A stretch of 64,000 bases of DNA, taken from positions 459,496 through 523,495 of the forward strand of contig NZ_FOHB01000002.1 of assembly GCF_900111375.1 (NCBI RefSeq). Reading direction: 5' to 3'. Under the pieces are notes generated by a model. That model was not told the DNA's origin. It worked only from the letters and a program-made list of their open reading frames with translations, and searched no databases. A program made the translations under genes and the position numbers. Below, piece by piece: positions 8,534-18,993 of the stretch (positions are counted from its first letter, which is position 1; each line of letters opens with the position of its first letter). Source of the DNA: Pedococcus cremeus. GTDB taxonomy: Bacteria; Actinomycetota; Actinomycetes; Actinomycetales; Dermatophilaceae.

Positions 8534-8862
8534 TCCCGGTCCTCGGCCTCATCGGCGGCATCCTCATCGGCCTGTTCCTGCAGCCGGAGGTGCCCCTGTG
8601 GCTCCAGCCGTACCTGCCCATCGCCGTGATCGCGGCGCTCGACGCGGTGTTCGGCGCGGTCCGGGCCGTGCTCGACGGCATCTTCAACGACAAGGTGTTC
8701 GTCGTGTCGTTCCTCGCCAACGTCGTCGTCGCCGCGTTCATCGTCTACCTCGGTGACCAGCTCGGGGTGGGTTCGCAGCTGTCCACCGGCGTCGTGGTCG
8801 TCCTCGGCGTGCGGATCTTCTCCAACGTCGCCTCCATCCGCCGGCACCTCTTCCGCGCATGA
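8530..8862 (+). CDS. sbp: Small basic membrane protein (Sbp, DUF1290; Rv1824-like)
   Basis: A 110-residue protein almost entirely hydrophobic, with about three helices (1-20, 27-50, 62-80 and a fourth weaker segment) and a basic end IRRHLFRA. It matches the Sbp/YlxS-neighbour family DUF1290 in length and in the opening GLIGGILIGL. In Bacillus the homologue sits between ylxW and ylxX and ahead of ftsA; here it sits between two DUF881 genes, the same arrangement. The GTG start overlaps the upstream stop by 4 bp and the 3' end overlaps the next ATG by 4 bp. A role at the envelope or division site is inferred only from context. Confidence 0.9.
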   Translation: MIPVLGLIGGILIGLFLQPEVPLWLQPYLPIAVIAALDAVFGAVRAVLDGIFNDKVFVVSFLANVVVAAFIVYLGDQLGVGSQLSTGVVVVLGVRIFSNVASIRRHLFRA

Positions 8863-9692
8863 CCCAGCCCCCCGAGCCGACGAAGCAGACCGGCCCCGAG
8901 CCGACGGGTCCCTCCACGCCGACGCCGGAACCGACGAGCCCCTCGACACCCGCGCCGGAGCAGAGCTCGTGGCGCACCATGTTCCGCATGGCCCGCCCCC
9001 GGGCCACGCGAGCCAACCTGTTCGCCGCGCTCCTGGCGATCGTGCTCGGCTTCGCGCTCGCGACCCAGGTGCAGCAGACCCAGCAGCAGGGCCTCGAGCA
9101 GCTGCGCGAGGACGAGCTCGTCCGCATCCTCGACGACGTCACCCAGGACGCCGCCCGGCTGGGCAACGACGCCCGCGCCCTCGAGCTCACCCGTGACCGG
9201 CTCGAGGGGGGCGCCAACAGCAGCGCGGAGGCGCTGCGGGCGGCCCAGCAGCGGCTCGACACCCTCGGCATCCTCGCCGGCACGGCCCCGGCGGAGGGTC
9301 CGGGGATCGTCCTCACCATCGACGACCCGTCCGGCAAGGTGACCAGCGCGCTGCTCCTCGACGCCCTCCAGGAGCTGCGCGACGCCGGTGCCGAGGCCGT
9401 GCAGATCGGCTCGGTGCGGGTCGTCGCCGACACCTACTTCACCGACACGCCGAACGGGGTGGAGGTGAGCGGCACCCTGGTGAAGTCGCCCTACGTCATC
9501 AAGGCCATCGGCGGGAGCGCCACCATGGCCTCGGCGATGGACATCCCCGGTGGCGTGAACGAGTCCGTGCGGCGCCTCGGAGCCGTCTCCACCGTCGACC
9601 AGCGCGACCAGGTCTCCATCACTGCGTTGCACACCCTCGAAGAGCCTCAGTACGCTCGCCCCGTCCCAGCCGCCACAGGCGCGGGCAAGTGA
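8859..9692 (+). CDS. DUF881 membrane protein (Rv1825-like)
   Basis: The 277-residue paralogue of the DUF881 protein two genes upstream. It has a Pro/Thr/Glu-rich N-terminal segment (1-35), one transmembrane helix (about 50-67; LFAALLAIVLGFALATQV), a coiled coil (about 68-125) and a DUF881 domain (about 140-250; GPGIVLTIDD, LQELRDAGAEAVQIG). The external domain probably forms a homo- or hetero-complex with the first paralogue and Sbp; that is inference from fixed gene order in Actinobacteria and Firmicutes. Its ATG overlaps the sbp stop. The gap to gcvH is 28 bp, so co-transcription is likely. Confidence 0.88.
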   Translation: MTQPPEPTKQTGPEPTGPSTPTPEPTSPSTPAPEQSSWRTMFRMARPRATRANLFAALLAIVLGFALATQVQQTQQQGLEQLREDELVRILDDVTQDAARLGNDARALELTRDRLEGGANSSAEALRAAQQRLDTLGILAGTAPAEGPGIVLTIDDPSGKVTSALLLDALQELRDAGAEAVQIGSVRVVADTYFTDTPNGVEVSGTLVKSPYVIKAIGGSATMASAMDIPGGVNESVRRLGAVSTVDQRDQVSITALHTLEEPQYARPVPAATGAGK

Positions 9693-9720
9693 GCACACCG
9701 CACTCTCGACGAGGAGAACC

Positions 9721-10110
9721 ATGAGCGAGCTGGAGTACCCCGAGGACCTGCGCTACACCGCCGAGCACGAGTGGGTGCGCACCGGCGACGGCGGGGTCGT
9801 CCGCGTGGGCATCACCTCGTTCGCCCAGGACGCCCTCGGCGACGTGGTCTACGTCAGCCTCCCCACGGTGGGTGACACGGTTGCCGCGGGTGACGCGTGC
9901 GGTGAGGTCGAGTCCACGAAGTCGGTGAGCGACCTCTACTCCCCGCTCGCCGGCGAGGTGACCGCCGTCAACGAAGCGCTCGACGCGACCCCGGAGCTGG
10001 TGAACACCGACCCGTACGGCGAGGGCTGGATGTACGAGCTCAAGGTCGACGACCTCGCGGCGGTGGAGGCCCTCATGGACCAGGCGGCCTACCGCGAACA
10101 GCTCGGCTGA
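9721..10110 (+). CDS. gcvH: Glycine cleavage system H protein
   Basis: A 129-residue lipoyl carrier of the glycine cleavage system. It shuttles the aminomethyl group from GcvP to GcvT. The lipoylated lysine is Lys67 in ESTKSVSDLYSP, and the N-terminal YTAEHEWVR is typical. Full length for the family. A GAGGAGAA ribosome site is close to the ATG. Its distance from gcvP (about 2.9 kb) with regulators in between copies the M. tuberculosis order Rv1826-Rv1832. gcvT and the lipoate genes are not in the window. Confidence 0.96.
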   Translation: MSELEYPEDLRYTAEHEWVRTGDGGVVRVGITSFAQDALGDVVYVSLPTVGDTVAAGDACGEVESTKSVSDLYSPLAGEVTAVNEALDATPELVNTDPYGEGWMYELKVDDLAAVEALMDQAAYREQLG

Positions 10111-10218
10111 GGCGGGCCGGGGCGCGCGGGTGAAATACCTGCGGCAGGGTAGGGGCATCACCTACCTTTTGTGTTTTGCTAGAACCGCGTGGACGAGACG
10201 AGACGAGGAGCCCGGCAG

Positions 10219-10674
10219 ATGACTGGCAGCGAGCACGAGGAGCAGGCCTCGCGCGCCCACGAGCCCACGACGATGCGCCTTCCCGGCATCAGCGGCCTGG
10301 AGCAGATCGAGACGGGCACGGAGGCCGAGGTCACCCTCAGCAAGGCTGACCAGGCGACCGTCGACGCGTTGCGTGCGGGCACCGCGCTGCTCGTCGTGCT
10401 GCGGGGCCCGAACACCGGCGCGCGGTTCCTCCTCGACGACGACGAGGTGGCCTCGGGGCGACACCCGGACAGCGACATCTTCCTCGACGACGTCACGGTG
10501 TCGCGCAAGCACGCCGTCTTCCGTCGCGAGGGCGACACCTTCGTCGTGCGCGACGTCGGGTCGCTCAACGGCACCTACGTCAACCGGGAGCGCATCGACG
10601 AGGTGGCGCTCAAGACCGGCGACGAGGTCCAGATCGGCAAGTTCCGGCTGGTCTTCTACGCCGGCAAGGCTTGA
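10219..10674 (+). CDS. garA: FHA-domain metabolic regulator, GarA/OdhI family
   Basis: A 151-residue protein with a disordered N-terminal tail and an FHA domain (about 57-150). Phosphothreonine-binding residues are present: GRHP (Arg81), SRKH (Ser95, His98) and SLNGTY (Asn117). The tail holds a twin threonine (Thr17-Thr18 in EPTTMR), where GarA and OdhI are phosphorylated by PknB/PknG-type kinases. The unphosphorylated protein binds and inhibits 2-oxoglutarate dehydrogenase and glutamate dehydrogenase. I choose the ATG with GAGGAG 8 nt upstream rather than the GTG 30 nt earlier, because it gives the usual N-terminal length. An AT-richer stretch (10151-10184) just upstream could hold its own promoter. 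Confidence 0.93.
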   Translation: MTGSEHEEQASRAHEPTTMRLPGISGLEQIETGTEAEVTLSKADQATVDALRAGTALLVVLRGPNTGARFLLDDDEVASGRHPDSDIFLDDVTVSRKHAVFRREGDTFVVRDVGSLNGTYVNRERIDEVALKTGDEVQIGKFRLVFYAGKA

Positions 10675-10705
10675 GCGCCCTGACGACAGCCCTACCCGAC
10701 GACAG

Positions 10706-11422
10706 GTGACTGCCCGCAGGGCGAGCCGCGCGATGACCATCGGCGCGGTGCTCGAGGCGCTCAAGCCCGAGTTCCCGGACATCAGCATCTCCAAGATCCG
10801 GTTCCTCGAGGCCGAGGGCCTCGTCACGCCCGAGCGGACGCCCTCGGGGTACCGGCACTTCTCCGACGAGGACCTCGAGCGGCTGCGGTACATCCTTACC
10901 GCGCAGCGTGACCGCTTCTGGCCGCTCAAGGTGATCCGCGAGTCGCTCGACGCCCTCGACCGGGGACTGACGCCGGTCGGGGAGGGCGCCGAGACGGTCC
11001 GGCCGCAGCCCCCGAAACCACGCCCCGACGAGGACGTGCCGACCGCCGCGGAGCTGACGCGCACGACCACGCTGAGGCTCACCCGCGACGAGCTGGCCGC
11101 CTCGGCCGGGCTCGACGCGGCCACCATGGACGCCCTCGACACCTTCGGGCTGCTGCGCACCGACGCCGACGGGCACTACGGCGAGGCGGCCCTGGGCATC
11201 GCCCACGCGGCCGCCGGCCTCGCGGCATACGGCATCGAGCCGCGGCACCTGAGGCCCTTCCGCACCGCGGCCGACCGGGAGATCGGGCTGGTGCAGCAGG
11301 TGGCCGCCCCGATGCGCGGCAGGCCGGGGCAGGCGGCCAAGGAGGACCCGACCCCGGAGGTGCTCCGGCTCTGCATCGCACTGCACACCGCACTGGTGAA
11401 GGACGGGCTCCGCCGGGCCTGA
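10706..11422 (+). CDS. MerR-family regulator, FtsR/Rv1828 type
   Basis: A 238-residue protein with an N-terminal MerR winged helix (about 10-80; SISKIRFLEAEGLVTPERTPSGYRHF) and a C-terminal helical domain with GIEPRHLRPFRTAADRE, which is characteristic of Rv1828. The Corynebacterium homologue FtsR activates ftsZ. The start is uncertain: the GTG used here gives a short extension like that of Rv1828, while ATG at 10733 would begin at MTIGAVLEALK. It lies 31 bp after the FHA gene and 33 bp before the nuclease gene, in the order conserved across Actinobacteria. It lacks the metal-binding cysteines of metal-sensing MerR proteins. Confidence 0.88.
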   Translation: MTARRASRAMTIGAVLEALKPEFPDISISKIRFLEAEGLVTPERTPSGYRHFSDEDLERLRYILTAQRDRFWPLKVIRESLDALDRGLTPVGEGAETVRPQPPKPRPDEDVPTAAELTRTTTLRLTRDELAASAGLDAATMDALDTFGLLRTDADGHYGEAALGIAHAAAGLAAYGIEPRHLRPFRTAADREIGLVQQVAAPMRGRPGQAAKEDPTPEVLRLCIALHTALVKDGLRRA

Positions 11423-11455
11423 GACGCGCGTCGGCGTGCGGGGTACGGTGGGGGA

Positions 11456-11950
11456 GTGAAGGTACTTGACGTCCTCGGCGTCCGGGTCGAGATGCCCACC
11501 AACCACCCGATCGTCCTGCTGCGCGAGCGTGGTGGGGACCGCTACCTGCCGATCTGGATCGGTGCCGCCGAGGCGACCGCGATCGCCTACGCCCAGCAGG
11601 GCATCGAGCCTCCGCGCCCGCTGACGCACGACCTGCTCAAGAACGTCGTCGAGGGGTTGGGGCACCGCCTCACGGAGGTCCGCATCGTGGAGCTCAAGGA
11701 CGGCGTCTTCCACGCCGCCCTCGTCTTCGACGGCAAGGTCGAGATCTCCTCGCGCTCCTCCGACGCCATCGCCCTGGCGCTGCGCACCGGCACCGAGATC
11801 ATCGCCGGCGAGAGCCTCCTGGAGGAGGCCGGGGTCGCGATGGCACCCGAGGAGGACGACGAGGTCGAGAAGTTCAAGGAGTTCCTCGACCACGTGTCCG
11901 CCGAGGACTTCCAACGCCCGGAGGAGCCCGGTCAGACGGAGGAACCATAA
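11456..11950 (+). CDS. Bifunctional nuclease family protein (DUF151)
   Basis: A 164-residue protein of the DUF151/BFN family (Rv1829 counterpart). Conserved blocks are VLLRERGGDRYLPIWIG near the start, THDLLKNVVEGLG in the middle and SRSSDAIALALRTG. Plant and bacterial members have DNase/RNase activity, and some are linked to DNA damage or virulence. The C-terminal 40 residues are acidic. A -10 box TACGGT (11444-11449) lies 6 nt before the GTG, so despite its place in a gene run it probably has its own leaderless transcript; the GGGGGA between them could also serve as a weak ribosome site. Confidence 0.9.
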   Translation: MKVLDVLGVRVEMPTNHPIVLLRERGGDRYLPIWIGAAEATAIAYAQQGIEPPRPLTHDLLKNVVEGLGHRLTEVRIVELKDGVFHAALVFDGKVEISSRSSDAIALALRTGTEIIAGESLLEEAGVAMAPEEDDEVEKFKEFLDHVSAEDFQRPEEPGQTEEP

Positions 11951-12018
11951 CCCTCGACTGGACCTCGAGAGTGGCCTCCCGCGGCGCGACACGCCGGAGC
12001 CGAAGCCTCCACAGGTCG

Positions 12019-12048
12019 TTGACGTGCTGCGTTGTGCAGCCGTACCGT
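12019..12048 (+). promoter_or_regulatory. Sigma-A type promoter of the Rv1830-like merR gene
   Basis: TTGACG (12019-12024) and TACCGT (12043-12048) are separated by 18 bp. Transcription would start near 12055. A small dyad, TGTA-GT-TACA at 12074-12083, lies in the leader just before the ribosome site and could be an autoregulatory operator. Confidence 0.65.
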
Positions 12049-12098
12049 CAGTGGAGTCCCGTAATACGAGCAGTGTAGTTACACAGGAGGTGAGCGCC

Positions 12099-12680
12099 GT
12101 GAACCCCACTGGGAAGCCCCAGCCCGGCCAGACGACGGTGCCGGTCGCAGCGCAGGGCCTGTTGTTCACGGACGACCTGCCCGAGCTGAGCGAGGACATC
12201 GGCTACCGCGGCCCCACCGCCTGCAAGGCTGCCGGCATCACCTACCGGCAGCTCGACTACTGGGCGCGCACCGGCCTGGTCGAGCCCTCGGTCCGCGGCG
12301 CCACCGGCTCCGGCACGCAGCGCCTCTACGGCTTCCGGGACATCCTCGTGCTCAAGGTGGTCAAGCGGCTGCTCGACACCGGCGTCTCCCTCCAGCAGAT
12401 CCGCGTGGCGATCCAGGCGCTGCGCGAGCGCGGCGTCGAGGACCTCGCCCAGATCACGCTGATGAGCGACGGCGCCTCCGTCTACGAGTGCACCTCCGCC
12501 GACGAGGTCATCGACCTCGTCCAGGGCGGCCAGGGGGTCTTCGGCATCGCGGTCGGCCGCGTCTGGCGCGAGGTCGAGGGCGAGCTCGCCGAGCTCCCCA
12601 GCGAGCGCGCCGAGGACGAGACCCTCGCTGCCCACCCCGACGACGAGCTCAGGGCCCGCCGCCAGGCCCGGCTGGCCTGA
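12099..12680 (+). CDS. MerR-family regulator, Rv1830 type
   Basis: A 193-residue protein with a MerR winged helix (about 45-115; KAAGITYRQLDYWARTGLVEPS, then GSGTQRLYGFRDILVLKV) and a C-terminal domain with DEVIDLVQGGQGVFGIAVGRVW. It matches the second MerR gene of the conserved gcv-neighbour block. The start is the GTG with AGGAGG 8 nt upstream; the frame extends further 5' but without a ribosome site and across the predicted promoter. No cysteine ligands for metals are evident. The target genes are unknown; the homologue is reported as essential or growth-related in mycobacteria. Confidence 0.9.
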   Translation: MNPTGKPQPGQTTVPVAAQGLLFTDDLPELSEDIGYRGPTACKAAGITYRQLDYWARTGLVEPSVRGATGSGTQRLYGFRDILVLKVVKRLLDTGVSLQQIRVAIQALRERGVEDLAQITLMSDGASVYECTSADEVIDLVQGGQGVFGIAVGRVWREVEGELAELPSERAEDETLAAHPDDELRARRQARLA

Positions 12681-12720
12681 CCGACCGGTCGGCACCGCAC
12701 GCCTCGACACCGCACCCTCG

Positions 12721-12758
12721 ACCAAGCCCCTCGTGCCGCCCGGCACGGGGGGCTTGGT
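12721..12758 (+). terminator. Strong hairpin after the MerR gene
   Basis: Arms 12721-12737 and 12742-12758 form a 17-bp stem with one G-U type mismatch and a 4-nt loop (gccc). It separates the MerR transcript from the riboswitch leader of gcvP. No U tract follows. Confidence 0.8.
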
Positions 12759-12784
12759 CATGTAGATTGGAACCGCTGATCACC

Positions 12785-12905
12785 CCGCGCGGGAGAGTCC
12801 CCGCCAGGCTGTCGCACGACGGCCGGACGGGGCGCCGAAGGGGCAAACTCCCCGGAACCTCTCAGGCGCCAGGACCGCGCGGATCAGGCACCTCTGGAGC
12901 GGCGG
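12785..12905 (+). promoter_or_regulatory. Glycine riboswitch (single complete aptamer) in the gcvP leader
   Basis: Conserved glycine-aptamer blocks occur in the right order: GGGAGAG (12791-12797), GCGCCGAAGG and GCAAACTCCC, then ACCTCTCAGGCGCC and AGGACCG, closing with CTCTGGAG (12892-12899). Only one full set is present; the downstream GACAGATGGGGAG could be a 3' ghost aptamer, so this looks like a singlet type. A -10-like TAGATT (12763-12768) places the transcript start near 12776. Glycine binding normally raises expression of glycine cleavage genes. The gcvP start codon is about 75 nt beyond the aptamer. Confidence 0.9.
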
Positions 12906-12978
12906 CCTCGCCGTGACAGATGGGGAGGCGTCCCTTGCAGCACCTTGTGTGATCATCGCACCCTGTGTCAGGAGCCTC

Positions 12979-15852
<2,874 letters not shown>

Positions 15853-15897
15853 GAAGTCGCGCCCCGGGCCCCAAGGCGGATCCGGTGCGTCACGTCC

Positions 15898-15925
15898 GGC
15901 GGCCTGGGGGAGACCTCAGGCCGCC
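15898..15925. terminator. Hairpin between convergent gcvP and sbcC
   Basis: GGCGGCCTG (15898-15906) and CAGGCCGCC (15917-15925) form a perfect 9-bp stem with a 10-nt loop. The right arm overlaps the last codons of sbcC. Confidence 0.7.
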
Positions 15926-18900
15926 GACTCGCTCCCGGTGCCGAGGCTGACCCGCACCGAGGAGCCGCTCTCGGTCTTGTGCACGGTCACCTGGCAGGGG
16001 ATGCGCGTGCGCAGCTCGGCGACGTGGCTGACCACGCCGACGGCGCGGCCACCCTCCCGCAGGCCGTCGAGGACACCCATGACCTGCTCGAGGCTCTCGT
16101 CGTCGAGGGTGCCGAACCCCTCGTCGACGAACAGCGTCTGCAGGTCGAACCCGCCCGACTCCTCCCGCACCGCGTCGGCGAGGCCGAGCGCGAGGGCGAG
16201 CGAGGCCATGAACGCCTCGCCGCCCGACAGGGTGGAGGTGTCGCGGGTCTGGCCCGTCCAGAGGTCCTGCACGCGAAGCCCGAGCCCGCTGCGGGCGCCG
16301 CGCGCCGCGAGGTCGTCGGAGTGCTGGAGCCGGTAGCGGCCGTCGCCCATGACGGCCAGCCGCTCGTTGGCGAGCTCGGCCACCTTCTCGAGGCGAGCGG
16401 CGAGGACGAAGGCAGACAGGCGCATCCGCAGGGCGTTGTTGCCGCCGGTGCCCGCGAAGGTGTCGGCGAGGTCGCGCACGAGGGCATGCCGCTCGGCGAG
16501 CGGGCCGAGCTCCTCGCACCGTCGGACCAGGCCGGCCTGCAGGCGTGAGACCGCGGTCAGGGTGCGCCGGGCGAGGGTCTCGGCGTCCTTGGCCTGGAGC
16601 AGCTCCGTGTGCGCGGCGGCAGCGACCCCCCGCAGGGCCTCCACGTCGGGAGCGTCGAGCGCGGTGGCTGTCTGGACCTCGGGGTCGGCGAGCACGGCCT
16701 GCGCCTCGGTGCGCGCCCGGACGTACTCCTCGCACAGCTGCTGCAGGCGTGCCTTCTCGGGGGCGGGGAGCTCGGCGCCCTGCGCCTCGGCCGCGTCGGC
16801 GAAGCCCTGCTCGGCCAGGGAGGTCGCCAGCGCCTCGGCAGCGGCCTCGCGCGCCTCCTCGGCGGCGGCCAGGGTGCGGAGGGCGGCGACGTGGCGCTGT
16901 GCCGCTTGGAGGGTCCGCCGGTGGACGGCCAGGGCGTCTGCCGCCACGGACTCGCCGTCAGCGGCCGCGCCGCGGTCGCCGTCCTGGACCGTGGCGCAGG
17001 GGCAGAGACGCGTGTGGGTGTCGACCAGAGACTCGAGGGTCTCGCGGTCCTGGGTGTCGGCCCGCCCGATCTCCTCGAGGGCCGATCGGGCGCTGACGGC
17101 GTCGGCGCGGAGCGACTCGGCCCGCCGAGACAGCTCCTCGCGCTCGGTGCGGGCAGCGGTGAGCCCGTGCTGGAGGGCCCCGACGCTCGCGGCGAGCTCC
17201 TCGACTCGGCGGGCCTCCGACCGTGCGGCCGACACGGCCACCTCGAGGGCAGCCACCTCGGGCAGCGGGGTGCCGAGCAGCTCCAGACGTGCCTGGGCAG
17301 CCGTGTCGACGGCGACCAGCTGCCGCTCCAGCTCCGCGTGGTGCTGCTGGGCAGCGGTCCAGGCCATGTCGGCCGCGGCGACGTCGTCGGGTCCGACCTC
17401 CACCGTGCGGACCGCGCGGTCGGGGTGATCGTGGGAGCCGCAGACCGGGCAGGCGTCGCCGGGGGAGAGGTGCTCGGCGAGCTCACCGGCCATGTTGGCC
17501 AGGCGGGCCTCTCGCAGGTCGAGCAGGTGCTCACGACGCTCCTGCTCGGTCGTCCGTGCGGCCGACGCCTGTTCGGCGAGGTCGGCCCGGGCCTGCCCAG
17601 CTCGCTCGTGCTCGACGCGCACGCCCAGCAGCCGTTCTGCGTCGCGCAGGCGGGTGCGCAGGCCGTCGAGCGAGGCGGCCGCCGAGGTCGCCTCGGCCAG
17701 ACGTGCCTCGGCCTCGGCGCACCGGCGCTCCAGCTCGGTGCCGCTGCCGTCGAGGGCCGTCGCGGCCTGCTCGGCGGCCACCGCCTGGGCGGCGAGCGCC
17801 GCGCGGCGCCGGGTGCGCTCGGCCAGGGCACGCTCGAGACGCGCCGCCTCGGCGAGGCCCTCCTCGTGAGCCGCCAGCTGCTCAGCCCAGGCCTCCATGG
17901 CATCGAGGCCCCGGTCGCCCAGCCCGAACGGGGACAGCTCGTCACCACTCACTCGGACCGTCGACGCGGCGACCGCCAGGGCCGTGTCAGCGCGCTGCAC
18001 CGCCCTCAGCTCGCCGCCGACCGCGGCGGCGCGAGCGGCCCGGTCGAGGGCGTCGCGGGCCTGCTGGTGGAGGTCGGCGCCCATCTCCAGCTCGGCCAGC
18101 CGTGCCGTGGCCGTCCGTGCCCGGGCCTGCAGCGCGAGGAGCTGCTCCGCCTCCTGCTGCCGGGCCGCCGCGGTGGTGGCGGCCGTGGTCGCAGCGTCGA
18201 GGGCCGCGAGGGTCTCGGCGGCATGGGCCTCGAGCAGCGCCTGCAACCGCGGGCAGTGCTCCCCGACCTGGTGCGCCTCCAGGTCGCGCCACTCGGGCAT
18301 GTCGGCCAGGGCCTCCACCGGGGCGTCGGCGACGGCGTCGGCGAGGCGGGCGAGGTCGGTGGCGAGGCCGCGCTGCTGGTCGGCCAGCTCGTCGCCGGTG
18401 CGGCGTCGCTCGGCGGCAAGCCACTCCTCGACCGCGGCGTAGGACGACACGTCGAAGAGCCGCTCGAGCACCTCGCGGCGCGCTTCCGGGGTGGCCCGCA
18501 GGAAGGCGGCAAACTCCCCCTGGGGCAGCAGCACCACCTTGCTGAACTGCTCCAGGCCCATGCCGAGCACCTCGCGGAGCACCGCGGCCACGTCATCGTG
18601 GCGGGTGTCCTTGCCGACCCAGGTCCCGCCCACCTGCTCGTGCAGGACCACCCGGGCGGGGGACTTCGTCTCGCCGTCACCCCGCTTCTTCGGTCTCAGG
18701 AACTCCGGCGAGCGGGTGACCCGGAACCGGCGGCCGGACGCGGTGAACTCGACCGTCACCTCCGGCACGGCGTCACGAGGGGCGTGGTCGCTGCGCAGCG
18801 AGCGGCCCGACGGCCTCGCGCCGGGCACGTCGGCGTAGAGGGCGAAGCAGATCGCGTCGAGCAGGCTGGTCTTGCCCGCGCCGGTCGCGCCCCGGATGAG

Positions 18901-18993
18901 GAACAGCCCGGCCGAGGACACCTCGTCGAAGTCGAGGTCGACCGTGCCGGCGAACGGGCCGAAGGCGGTGACGGTGAGCCGGTGCAGCCTCAT
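15916..18993 (-). CDS. sbcC: Exonuclease SbcC (Rad50-like ATPase subunit)
   Basis: A 1025-residue SMC-like ATPase. Walker A is GATGAGKT (35-42); the long central part is coiled coil with the zinc hook CPVCG near residue 515; the ABC signature (TSTLSGGEAF) and Walker B (LFVDEGFGTLDD, near 960) are in the C-terminal lobe. With SbcD it forms a nuclease complex that opens hairpins and processes protein-blocked DNA ends. Its start overlaps the sbcD stop by 4 bp (translational coupling). Length and domain order are normal for the family. The many long palindromic hairpins in this window are the kind of DNA this complex attacks. Confidence 0.95.
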   Translation of the reverse strand: MRLHRLTVTAFGPFAGTVDLDFDEVSSAGLFLIRGATGAGKTSLLDAICFALYADVPGARPSGRSLRSDHAPRDAVPEVTVEFTASGRRFRVTRSPEFLRPKKRGDGETKSPARVVLHEQVGGTWVGKDTRHDDVAAVLREVLGMGLEQFSKVVLLPQGEFAAFLRATPEARREVLERLFDVSSYAAVEEWLAAERRRTGDELADQQRGLATDLARLADAVADAPVEALADMPEWRDLEAHQVGEHCPRLQALLEAHAAETLAALDAATTAATTAAARQQEAEQLLALQARARTATARLAELEMGADLHQQARDALDRAARAAAVGGELRAVQRADTALAVAASTVRVSGDELSPFGLGDRGLDAMEAWAEQLAAHEEGLAEAARLERALAERTRRRAALAAQAVAAEQAATALDGSGTELERRCAEAEARLAEATSAAASLDGLRTRLRDAERLLGVRVEHERAGQARADLAEQASAARTTEQERREHLLDLREARLANMAGELAEHLSPGDACPVCGSHDHPDRAVRTVEVGPDDVAAADMAWTAAQQHHAELERQLVAVDTAAQARLELLGTPLPEVAALEVAVSAARSEARRVEELAASVGALQHGLTAARTEREELSRRAESLRADAVSARSALEEIGRADTQDRETLESLVDTHTRLCPCATVQDGDRGAAADGESVAADALAVHRRTLQAAQRHVAALRTLAAAEEAREAAAEALATSLAEQGFADAAEAQGAELPAPEKARLQQLCEEYVRARTEAQAVLADPEVQTATALDAPDVEALRGVAAAAHTELLQAKDAETLARRTLTAVSRLQAGLVRRCEELGPLAERHALVRDLADTFAGTGGNNALRMRLSAFVLAARLEKVAELANERLAVMGDGRYRLQHSDDLAARGARSGLGLRVQDLWTGQTRDTSTLSGGEAFMASLALALGLADAVREESGGFDLQTLFVDEGFGTLDDESLEQVMGVLDGLREGGRAVGVVSHVAELRTRIPCQVTVHKTESGSSVRVSLGTGSESAA

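Noticed and set aside
10189..10218. GTG start 30 nt upstream for the FHA protein
   Set aside because: It has no ribosome site, and the ATG at 10219 has GAGGAG and gives the usual GarA tail length.
12913..12978. 22-residue N-terminal extension of GcvP
   Set aside because: It lies in the riboswitch leader; the ATG at 12979 has a good ribosome site and gives the family N terminus.
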